Positions 17,713 through 23,764 of a stretch of 37,342 nucleotides of DNA are shown piece by piece; position 1 is the stretch's first letter, and each line of letters begins with the position of its first letter. The stretch comes from an actinobacterium acAMD-2. Its GTDB lineage: Bacteria; Actinomycetota; Actinomycetes; UBA12327. The DNA is taken from positions 1-37,342 of the forward strand of contig JNSE01000029.1 of the NCBI GenBank assembly GCA_000754455.1. The letters are read 5' to 3'. The position numbers were made by a program, and so were the translations under genes. The notes below the pieces were generated by a model. The model was not told the origin of the DNA. It searched no databases and saw only the letters and a program-made list of their open reading frames with translations.

Positions 17713-18436
17713 CGCAGTCTTTGAGAAGACAAGATGGAAACACGGTGATGGCAGCGGTGGCGGTAAAGGATCCGGTGGCGGCATCAACGATTGCTGCACC
17801 CACGATGATCAAGGAAGCTTCCACAGCGCCCAGGATCTTGTGGTATCCCAGCATGGACGCAAACTTTCGCGCGGTGCTGAGAGCGCTAGAGCGAGGGACA
17901 AGGTCGGCGTCGGTCATCGCCGGCAAACCTGACGCAGCACGAGCCGACAAGACGAGGTCAGTTTCGGATTTGATCAGGACCACGCCCAATGCTGCTAAAA
18001 CTCCGATGGTGGCGAAGGTTTGCCCAGACTCGGCGGCAGCGCGGAATCCAAGGCCGACCATCAGAGCGGCCTCAGTGAGGTAGTGGCCGACGCGGTCGAG
18101 ATAAACACCGGTAGGTGAGGTGCGCTTGGTCCAGCGAGCGACTTCGCCGTCGCAGCAGTCCAAGAGCAAGTACAACTGAATGAGAACGACAGCCACGATT
18201 GGGCCGGCAACACCGGGTATGAGCAGTGCGGGAGCTGCTCCGATGCCACAAGCGATCATTAACCAGGTGATCTGGTTAGGTGACCAGCCGAGCGCAAGAA
18301 AAACGCGGGTGAGGTAGAGCGAAATCCGACGCATATACAACCGACCAGCCCAGTGCTCGCCGTTTCGACGATCCATGGTTGACGCTGGCTGGCACACCTG
18401 GCGCAATTCCTCAATGGAAGGCTTGGACAAACTCAC
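17651..18436 (-). CDS. CDP-alcohol phosphotransferase 1 (variant active site)
   Basis: This is a 261-residue polytopic membrane enzyme of the CDP-alcohol phosphatidyltransferase superfamily. The signature D-x2-DG-x2-AR-x8-G-x3-D-x3-D is seen as DCCDGEVAR, eight residues, then GVYLDRVGHYL. The first three Asp are kept but the last, proposed general base, is His. It would transfer a phosphoalcohol from a CDP-alcohol to a hydroxyl acceptor. Its 5' end overlaps the G1P-dehydrogenase-like gene by 26 bases and its 3' end overlaps the glycosyltransferase. It starts with GTG. Together with the nucleotidyltransferase two genes upstream it forms a make-and-use pair for a CDP-alcohol. Confidence 0.87.
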   Translation of the reverse strand: MSLSKPSIEELRQVCQPASTMDRRNGEHWAGRLYMRRISLYLTRVFLALGWSPNQITWLMIACGIGAAPALLIPGVAGPIVAVVLIQLYLLLDCCDGEVARWTKRTSPTGVYLDRVGHYLTEAALMVGLGFRAAAESGQTFATIGVLAALGVVLIKSETDLVLSARAASGLPAMTDADLVPRSSALSTARKFASMLGYHKILGAVEASLIIVGAAIVDAATGSFTATAAITVFPSCLLKDCDEFLQTFLRRIDDGYSSCRT

Positions 18437-19469
18437 GCACCTTCTCTCCGATTGCTTCGTGTGACAGGTCTAGGTGTTCCAGGATGGTGTAGCGCCCAGG
18501 TCGTGTAGATGGAGCATGCACAACCGCTGCGATGAACTCGTCAGTAGTCAACCCTAGGTCCTCAGGGAGCACTGGCATCGCATGCTGGCGCAAAGCGCGT
18601 GCGAGATGTTGCGCGGTGGGTTGATCACCTCGCAGGAATGAGGCGAAAACCGCACCAACGCCGACTTGAAAACCGTGGGGCTTGGATTTTTCGGGAAACA
18701 GTTGATCAATGGCGTGCGAGATCTCGTGACATGCGCCCGAACAAGGACGGCTGCTGCCACACATCGTCATGGCGATGCCGGAAAGTACGAGGGATTCGGC
18801 TAAGGCGATGAGAAAATCGTCATCCTGCACGGCTCCGGGGTGGAAGAGCATCGTGTCGGCCGCCGTCCGGGCCAGAGCGACGGCAACACCATCAACCGTT
18901 TCGCCGGTAGCCTCATGCGCCAACTCCCAGTCCGCAATCGCGGAGATATTGCTCAAGATGTCACCAATGCCCGCAGAGAGCATGGCTGGTGGAGTGGATT
19001 TCAAAAGATCGAGATCGACGATGACTGCAACGGGCGGAGTTACACCAACAGAGGTGCGACCGGTTTGTGCATCAAGGATGGAAACAGGTGATGCCAATCC
19101 ATCGTGAGCGAGGTTGGTAGCGATAGCGATTGACGGCCACTGGTTAGCAGCAGCTACAAATTTGGCGATGTCAAGGATGCGACCACCACCCACACCAATG
19201 ACCAGATCAAACCCGGTGGTGCGAAGTTCAGTTGCAAGAATTTGCGCGGCCTCTTCGGTGCCATTTTCAGCAGTCACCCACGTCGCATCGGGCACCAGTT
19301 CACGCAACTGTGCTGTGACTTCCTGGCTGGAATTTTTACCGGCGATAACGACAATTCGCGAACCTGGGCACAGTGCAGGATCAGCGAGGATGTCAGAGAG
19401 AGTGTTCAGGGTGCCGTGACCAATGTTGACCACGGAGGGAGCCGCGACCAGTCGGCTCAGCTCCGGCAT
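18411..19469 (-). CDS. Glycerol-1-phosphate-dehydrogenase-like enzyme (iron-containing alcohol dehydrogenase superfamily)
   Basis: The 352-residue protein has the dehydroquinate synthase/glycerol dehydrogenase fold: the nucleotide-binding VIGVGGGRILDIAKFVA, the substrate and metal segment ATNLAHDGLASPVSI, PVAVIVDLDLLKSTPP, AGIGDILSNISAIADWELAH, GSSRPCSGACHEISHAID and KPHGFQVGVGAVF. The expected metal ligands (Asp of GDILS and His of SHAI and KPHG) are present. The HDGLASP and SSRP-SG-HEISHA motifs match sn-glycerol-1-phosphate dehydrogenases (archaeal EgsA, Bacillus AraM), which reduce dihydroxyacetone phosphate. A different keto-phosphate is possible. It overlaps the nucleotidyltransferase gene by 13 bases. 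Its product probably feeds that enzyme rather than an archaeal-type lipid synthase, none of which is seen here. Confidence 0.85.
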   Translation of the reverse strand: MPELSRLVAAPSVVNIGHGTLNTLSDILADPALCPGSRIVVIAGKNSSQEVTAQLRELVPDATWVTAENGTEEAAQILATELRTTGFDLVIGVGGGRILDIAKFVAAANQWPSIAIATNLAHDGLASPVSILDAQTGRTSVGVTPPVAVIVDLDLLKSTPPAMLSAGIGDILSNISAIADWELAHEATGETVDGVAVALARTAADTMLFHPGAVQDDDFLIALAESLVLSGIAMTMCGSSRPCSGACHEISHAIDQLFPEKSKPHGFQVGVGAVFASFLRGDQPTAQHLARALRQHAMPVLPEDLGLTTDEFIAAVVHAPSTRPGRYTILEHLDLSHEAIGEKVREFVQAFH

Positions 19470-20188
19470 GCGATGTCCTTTGCTCGTTCAAGATCCTCGA
19501 GGTTGTCCACTTCGATCCAGTCAACCGTACCGATGGGCGTCAAAGCCACCTGGTGACCTCGATTGACCAGTTCTTGGTAGGCGTCCTCGTAGTAGAGGTT
19601 GGGATCGCGAGTAAAGGTTGCTTCCAAAGCATCACTGAGGGCAGCACCGAAGTTCGGTCCGACGAGAGTGACTCCGATGTACTCACCAACTGCGCTGGTC
19701 GGTTCCATCAACTTCGTGATCCGAGAAAGCCACCCAGATGCATCGGTTTGAACTTTCATTTCCTCGTCAGCGAGAACTTTCACATTGTCAATGGCCAAGC
19801 GAAGGTCGTGCGGTTCCTGAGCGAGCAGGGTTTGTTCCACACTCACCGGGTGCAAGGTGTCTCCGTTAGCCAGGAGAAATCCCGAATCGAAGTAAGACCG
19901 AGCGCACCACAATGAGTACGCGTTGTTCCAGACCTCGGCTTTGTCGTTAAATACGACATCAATGGTCAGGCCGTACGTGGTTTCAAATTCGATGCGTCGA
20001 TCGTCGATGGCTTCTTTGCGGTAGCCCGCGACGATGACTGCTTCTTTGATGCCGACTTCGGCAAAGTTGCCCAACGTGCGTTCAAGAATGGTGGTTCCAT
20101 CACCGAGCGGCGCCAAGGCCTTAGGAATGTTGTCTGTGACTGGGCGGAGCCGACTCCCAGAGCCCGCAGCAAGGATCATGCCGATCAT
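19457..20188 (-). CDS. LicC-like nucleotidyltransferase (probable CTP:phosphoalcohol cytidylyltransferase)
   Basis: This 243-residue protein has the sugar-nucleotidyltransferase fold: the NTP-binding ILAAGSGSRLRPVTDNIPKAL, AVIVAGYRKEAID, NDKAEVWNNAYSLWCA, the metal motif ANGDTLHP and the C-terminal VDWIEVDNLEDLERAKD. The NNAYSLW and IEVDNLEDL pattern resembles phosphocholine and inositol-phosphate cytidylyltransferases more than glucose-1-phosphate enzymes. The track start at 20275 lies inside the ABC ATPase gene. The ATG at 20188 is preceded by TAAGGGCACACC, in which the ATPase stop TAA merges with an AAGGG ribosome site. Its neighbours, a polyol-phosphate dehydrogenase and CDP-alcohol phosphotransferases, favour a CDP-polyol as product. 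Confidence 0.87.
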   Translation of the reverse strand: MIGMILAAGSGSRLRPVTDNIPKALAPLGDGTTILERTLGNFAEVGIKEAVIVAGYRKEAIDDRRIEFETTYGLTIDVVFNDKAEVWNNAYSLWCARSYFDSGFLLANGDTLHPVSVEQTLLAQEPHDLRLAIDNVKVLADEEMKVQTDASGWLSRITKLMEPTSAVGEYIGVTLVGPNFGAALSDALEATFTRDPNLYYEDAYQELVNRGHQVALTPIGTVDWIEVDNLEDLERAKDIACRS

Positions 20189-20198
20189 GGGTGTGCCC

Positions 20199-20945
20199 TT
20201 ATCCGCGGGGGGCGTCAGAGTCAGCGTGGTAGGCCGCCAACGCTTCTTCGAGTGGGGCATCCAGCTTGAGGTCACCCTTATTCATGTACAGGCCACGGTT
20301 GCAAAAACGTCGCAGGTCTCCATCGCTGTGAGAAACCATGAACAACGTGCGACCTTCACTGAGCATGGAGTCCAGTTTCTTGTAGCACTTTTCGCGGAAA
20401 CGACGGTCACCAACAGCGAGGACCTCATCGACCAACATGATGGGTTCGTCTAGTTGGCTAATGACGGCAAAGCCAAGCCGAACCTTCATACCGCTAGAGA
20501 AGTGGCGAAACGGTGTGTCAACGAAGTCTTCGATTTCTGCAAAGTCCACGATTTCGTCAAAGCGATCTTGAATGCTCTTTTTACTCAGACCGTGCAAGCC
20601 CGCAGTGATTTGGATGTTGTCTCGAGCTGTCAGGTCAGCGACGAATCCTCCGGTGAGTTCAATCAGCGGTGCCACACCACCATTGACGGTGACCTTGCCA
20701 TTGTCGGGAAGCAGCACGCCGGCGACGAGTTTGAGCAGCGTGCTCTTGCCCGAACCATTAGCCCCGATCAGTCCTACTGCTTCTCCGGGTTGGATCTCAA
20801 AGTTCACGTTATTGACCGCCCAGAAATCGCCAGGAGGTGTGCCAGTCTTTCCCTTGAAGAGGGTTTCGCGCACCTGACGGTGACGACGACGATTGCGGTG
20901 GAACCGGATTCCTAAGTTTTCTGCGGAGATGACGGGTTCAGACAT
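20199..20945 (-). CDS. ABC-2 polysaccharide exporter, ATP-binding subunit (Wzt/TagH type)
   Basis: This 248-residue ATPase has the polysaccharide-exporter hallmarks: an N-terminal IRFHRNRRRHRQVRE stretch, Walker A GLIGANGSGKSTLL, the variant signature RHFSSGMKVRLGFAV, and Walker B MLVDEVLAVGD, with the VLAVGD typical of Wzt, TagH and RfbE. FMVSHSDGDLRRFC carries the H-loop. It lacks the C-terminal carbohydrate-binding domain of long Wzt proteins, so substrate recognition would rest with the permease or lipid carrier. It starts immediately after the permease stop codon. Confidence 0.93.
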   Translation of the reverse strand: MSEPVISAENLGIRFHRNRRRHRQVRETLFKGKTGTPPGDFWAVNNVNFEIQPGEAVGLIGANGSGKSTLLKLVAGVLLPDNGKVTVNGGVAPLIELTGGFVADLTARDNIQITAGLHGLSKKSIQDRFDEIVDFAEIEDFVDTPFRHFSSGMKVRLGFAVISQLDEPIMLVDEVLAVGDRRFREKCYKKLDSMLSEGRTLFMVSHSDGDLRRFCNRGLYMNKGDLKLDAPLEEALAAYHADSDAPRG

Positions 20946-21752
20946 CTAGATCTCCTTCAAGGCTGCACGCTCAAGGGAGCGGAAGACGAAAATACCGAGA
21001 GTAAAGACGACCAAGGTAATGACGGAAGCGGTGATGAACGGACCCCAGCTAGTGAATTGATCCGGAAAGAAGCTTGCACGAATCAGGTCAATGATTCCGC
21101 TGAAGGGATTCAACGAGTACAAGGTGCGGAACTTTTCGGGAACATCGGTGATGCCATAGATGATGGGCGAGAGGTAGAACATGATGCGAAGGATGATGCG
21201 TACCAAACGTTGCATGTCAGTGAACAAGACGGTGAGCGGAGCCAGGATGAGACCCAGGCCAATCAAGAGCAGCCCTTGAACCAGTAGGGCAAGGGGGAGC
21301 AACAGCAGGTACCACGAAACCTTGGCGCCCGCGAAGATGGCGAAAGCTGCGATGACGGGGAGGCTGAACAAGAACTCCATGAACTTCGAAAACACCACCC
21401 GCAAAACCCATACTTCGCGGGGAATATTGCTGGAGCGAACAAGTTTTGCTTCGGCGGTCAGAGCCCGTGTGCATTCCTGAATCGAACTGGTGGCCCAGGT
21501 CCAGGGCAGCAGGCCGGCCAGTAAGAACACGATGTAGGGAGATTCGCCGACCCCGGCCCGGACAAAAATGACGGTAAAGACGAACCAATAGACCAACGCT
21601 GACAACAGCGGGTCAAGGATTGTCCAGAGGTAACCCAGCACTGAGGTGCTATAGCGAACCCGCAGGTCGCGATTGACGAGAAGGGCGATCATTCCGCGTG
21701 ATCGCCACAGCGCCACCCAGCGCGAAGACACCGTGGAAGCCCTCCTCACCAT
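20946..21752 (-). CDS. ABC-2 polysaccharide exporter, permease subunit (Wzm/TagG type)
   Basis: This 268-residue ABC-2 membrane protein has a cytoplasmic N-terminal amphipathic part (ALLVNRDLRVRYSTSVLGYLW, the family entry motif) and about six membrane segments. NIPREVWVLRVVFSKFMEF and YLSPIIYGITDVPEKFRTLYSLNPFSGIIDLIR are typical of Wzm/TagG proteins. It should move a lipid-linked glycan or teichoic-type polymer across the membrane with the adjacent ATPase. The track start (GTG 21809) adds 19 residues. The ATG at 21752 fits the family better, though neither start has a strong ribosome site. A 118-base gap separates it from the upstream CDP-alcohol phosphotransferase gene and may hold an internal promoter. 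Confidence 0.92.
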   Translation of the reverse strand: MVRRASTVSSRWVALWRSRGMIALLVNRDLRVRYSTSVLGYLWTILDPLLSALVYWFVFTVIFVRAGVGESPYIVFLLAGLLPWTWATSSIQECTRALTAEAKLVRSSNIPREVWVLRVVFSKFMEFLFSLPVIAAFAIFAGAKVSWYLLLLPLALLVQGLLLIGLGLILAPLTVLFTDMQRLVRIILRIMFYLSPIIYGITDVPEKFRTLYSLNPFSGIIDLIRASFFPDQFTSWGPFITASVITLVVFTLGIFVFRSLERAALKEI

Positions 21753-21870
21753 GGGAAAACAGGCCTGATTTTTGCCCTTGTGAACGGTAGCACCCACGCC
21801 TGCCGGCACCCACGCTCGTGTAGAGATGTCGCGGGAGTCTTGGGTCTCACTGCCCTATCAACAGGGGGGT

Positions 21871-22662
21871 CTACTCCGGGTCGCGCGAACCTAATGCCAG
21901 GTCGGTCGACCGAGTTGCTGCGAAGACCCGCACTCCAACGGCAATCTCCGTCATCAGGATGAGGACAGCGCCTGCCAACGTGATGAATTGAACGCCCCAA
22001 CCCCAGCCAGCTTGAAGCAACGGGGCAATGACAAAAACGCTCATCTGATACTCAATGCCGCTAAAAAGGTGGAGCCGGATGCGGTACTTGGCAAGCGTGG
22101 TCTTCAAGCTAGGAGAGGCGGAGGAAGTCCGCTTAGGGCTTTCGGTTGAACCACGGTTCGCATCCAGGGCCGCTGACATGGCTTGCGTTAGTTGTTTGGC
22201 CTGGGCAGCGTTGAGATAGCGAACGAAGTTCAAGGTCAGAAAGACAAACCCCAGATACAGGTATGCGTTGTTGTCGGTGGCATGAAATAAACCGCCGAAC
22301 AACCCAATCGTGCAGGCGATGTCCTTGGTGCGGTCAAGAAAGAAATCCACCCACGTGCCCAAGAAGCTTTGCTGAGATTTCAGTCGAGCGAGTTTGCCGT
22401 CCATGCAGTCGAAAATAAAAGAGAGGTGAAAGGCGATAGCTCCCCAGACAAGGTAGATGGGGGTGGCTTGCCAAAAACATAGCGCGGCAACCAGGCCAGC
22501 GATGGCGGCGATGAAAGTTAAGTGGATAGGCCGTAGCGACGTGCGGTTGGCGATAGGCAGCAGCAATCGGCCAGCGATTGGATCAATAATCAGGACGGTC
22601 CACCAAGCATCCCGTGGCTTATAGGTGGCTTTGATGTCGTCCAAGGTGTACTGGCGGCGCAT
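21871..22662 (-). CDS. CDP-alcohol phosphotransferase 2
   Basis: This 263-residue membrane protein has the complete CDP-alcohol phosphotransferase signature: DCMDGKLAR, eight residues, then GTWVDFFLDR, with all four Asp present. The N-terminus MRRQYTLDDIKATYKPRDAWWTV precedes the first membrane helix; about six hydrophobic segments follow, with a polar Ser-rich loop (RGSTESPKRTSSASPSL) around residues 170-186. The ATG has GGAGG seven bases upstream. It heads the minus-strand operon and is divergent from the heliorhodopsin gene. It could make a phospholipid or a polymer primer. The operon context favours the surface polymer, but which CDP-alcohol it uses is unknown. Confidence 0.88.
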   Translation of the reverse strand: MRRQYTLDDIKATYKPRDAWWTVLIIDPIAGRLLLPIANRTSLRPIHLTFIAAIAGLVAALCFWQATPIYLVWGAIAFHLSFIFDCMDGKLARLKSQQSFLGTWVDFFLDRTKDIACTIGLFGGLFHATDNNAYLYLGFVFLTLNFVRYLNAAQAKQLTQAMSAALDANRGSTESPKRTSSASPSLKTTLAKYRIRLHLFSGIEYQMSVFVIAPLLQAGWGWGVQFITLAGAVLILMTEIAVGVRVFAATRSTDLALGSRDPE

Positions 22663-22795
22663 GGTTGTGCCTCCGGTGTGACGCGCACTGAATAGGAGTT
22701 GTCAGCGTACCGGCTGGCCTAAGCAGACGGTTCGGAACTTCGGTGGGTGATCGCGTGGCGTGATGGGATTCTTCCGGTTTTCGCTCCGTCAGTCG

Positions 22796-22802
22796 TAATA
22801 CT
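22796..22802 (+). promoter_or_regulatory. Putative leaderless -10 element for heliorhodopsin
   Basis: TAATACT lies just before the ATG at 22809; the hexamer TAATAC ends seven bases from it. There is no Shine-Dalgarno. The 146-base divergent region 22663-22808 must also hold the promoter of the opposing operon. I see no clear operator in it. Confidence 0.45.
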
Positions 22803-22808
22803 GTGCGC

Positions 22809-23600
22809 ATGACTGAAGCCACCCTCACGCCAATGACTGAACCCGACAACGCGGCCCGCTACCGTCGCCTTCGAATCTTCAACATCCTTGTAGGTCTGGC
22901 CTTTGTGGCCCAGATTGCCGTCATCCTTAAACTCAGTAAGCCATTGAGCATTCCGTTGGTTCTGGGATACCTCAATCGGGACCCGCTGATCAATCCCAAC
23001 GTTATTGCCAAGCCGGTCGAAGTCATTTCCATCGGAATCGCCAGTTCAGTGGCGATTTTCCTGGCTTGTGCCGCCCTAGACCACTTATTGGTGGCTTTCC
23101 CCCTGCGGTCTTGGTACGAGCGCCAGCTCGGGCGTCGCGCCAATTATGCGCGATGGATTGAGTACACGTTCAGCTCTTCACTCATGGTCGTCTTAATCGT
23201 TGTTGTCGTCGGGATTCGAGACCTAGGCGCGATCATTGCGATCATTTCGACAAATAGCGCGATGATCTTGTTTGGCCTATTGATGGAACGAAAGGAAACA
23301 CCAGGAAAAGCTGACTGGAGTGCATTCTGGTTTAGCTCTGCGGTGAGTTTGGCGCCGTGGATCATCATCTCCTTGTTCCTCACGAAGGCCAGTCCGCCGG
23401 CTTTCGTCTTCATCATTGTGATTCTTCAGTTCATCCTGTTCTTCTCGTTTGCCGCCAACATGGGTCTGCAGTACAAGCAGGTGGGCAAGTGGAAGGACTA
23501 CGTCTACGGCGAGTACGCGTACATCATTTTGAGCATCGTGGCCAAGTCGCTCTTGGCTTGGTTGATTTTCGCCAACGTGCTGCGTCCTGCTGGCAGTTAA
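22809..23600 (+). CDS. Heliorhodopsin
   Basis: This is a seven-helix retinal protein of the heliorhodopsin family, distinct from type 1 rhodopsins. It matches my memory of heliorhodopsin 48C12 at the diagnostic sites. Helix C has RWIEYTFSSSLMVVLI (48C12: RWVEYSLSSSVMIVLI), with Glu118 as the Schiff-base counterion. Helix G has GEYAYIILSIVAKSLLAWLIF (48C12: GERAYIVLSLVAKSALAWQIF), with Lys246 as the retinal lysine. ASMILFG-like SAMILFGLLMERK is also shared. The His of helix B (LDHLLV) is kept, while the helix A His of 48C12 is Phe here. The ATG at 22809 fits the leaderless -10; GTG 22803 and ATG 22833 are alternatives. No carotenoid or retinal gene is nearby. Heliorhodopsins do not pump ions; a sensory or enzyme-regulating role is suspected in general. 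Confidence 0.95.
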   Translation: MTEATLTPMTEPDNAARYRRLRIFNILVGLAFVAQIAVILKLSKPLSIPLVLGYLNRDPLINPNVIAKPVEVISIGIASSVAIFLACAALDHLLVAFPLRSWYERQLGRRANYARWIEYTFSSSLMVVLIVVVVGIRDLGAIIAIISTNSAMILFGLLMERKETPGKADWSAFWFSSAVSLAPWIIISLFLTKASPPAFVFIIVILQFILFFSFAANMGLQYKQVGKWKDYVYGEYAYIILSIVAKSLLAWLIFANVLRPAGS

Positions 23601-23620
23601 ACCTCGGGGGTCATTGGTCT

Positions 23621-23644
23621 CCTGTTCGCGCAGGGCGCAACAGG
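23621..23644 (+). promoter_or_regulatory. Dyad containing a ClgR-type operator upstream of clpC
   Basis: CCTGTTCGCGC-AGG-GCGCAACAGG forms a ten-pair dyad with one bulged C. Inside it, GTTCGC-GCAGG-GCG (23624-23637) exactly fits GTTCGC-N5-GCG, the site I remember for ClgR, activator of clp genes in actinobacteria. It lies 20 bases after the heliorhodopsin stop, so it could alternatively be that gene's terminator (no U-tract). Confidence 0.5.
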
Positions 23645-23672
23645 GGTAAAACCGCCATTTTTCAAGCGGGGT

Positions 23673-23702
23673 AAGGGCTCGTGAGCAGTTTCGGCCCTTT
23701 TG
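23673..23702 (+). terminator. Possible weak terminator hairpin between heliorhodopsin and clpC
   Basis: AAGGGC and GCCCTT pair across a 15-base loop and are followed by TTTTG. The stem is short and the loop large, so this is tentative. It could also sit in the clpC leader region. Confidence 0.3.
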
Positions 23703-23731
23703 ACGAGGCTTCACGCGACGGCTTCTGCGAG

Positions 23732-23737
23732 TAAGGT
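23732..23737 (+). promoter_or_regulatory. Candidate -10 element for clpC
   Basis: TAAGGT lies 28 bases before the clpC ATG and is the same hexamer seen in front of two leaderless genes here. It would give a leader of about 20 bases containing the strong AGGAGGA ribosome site at 23755-23761. Confidence 0.35.
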
Positions 23738-23764
23738 GAAGTCATCGATCGTCAGGAGGAAATC

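Noticed and set aside
15209-22662. The surface-polymer region as a horizontally acquired island
   Set aside because: No integrase, tRNA, flanking repeats or clear change in base composition is visible by eye, and similar gene sets are common in actinobacteria.
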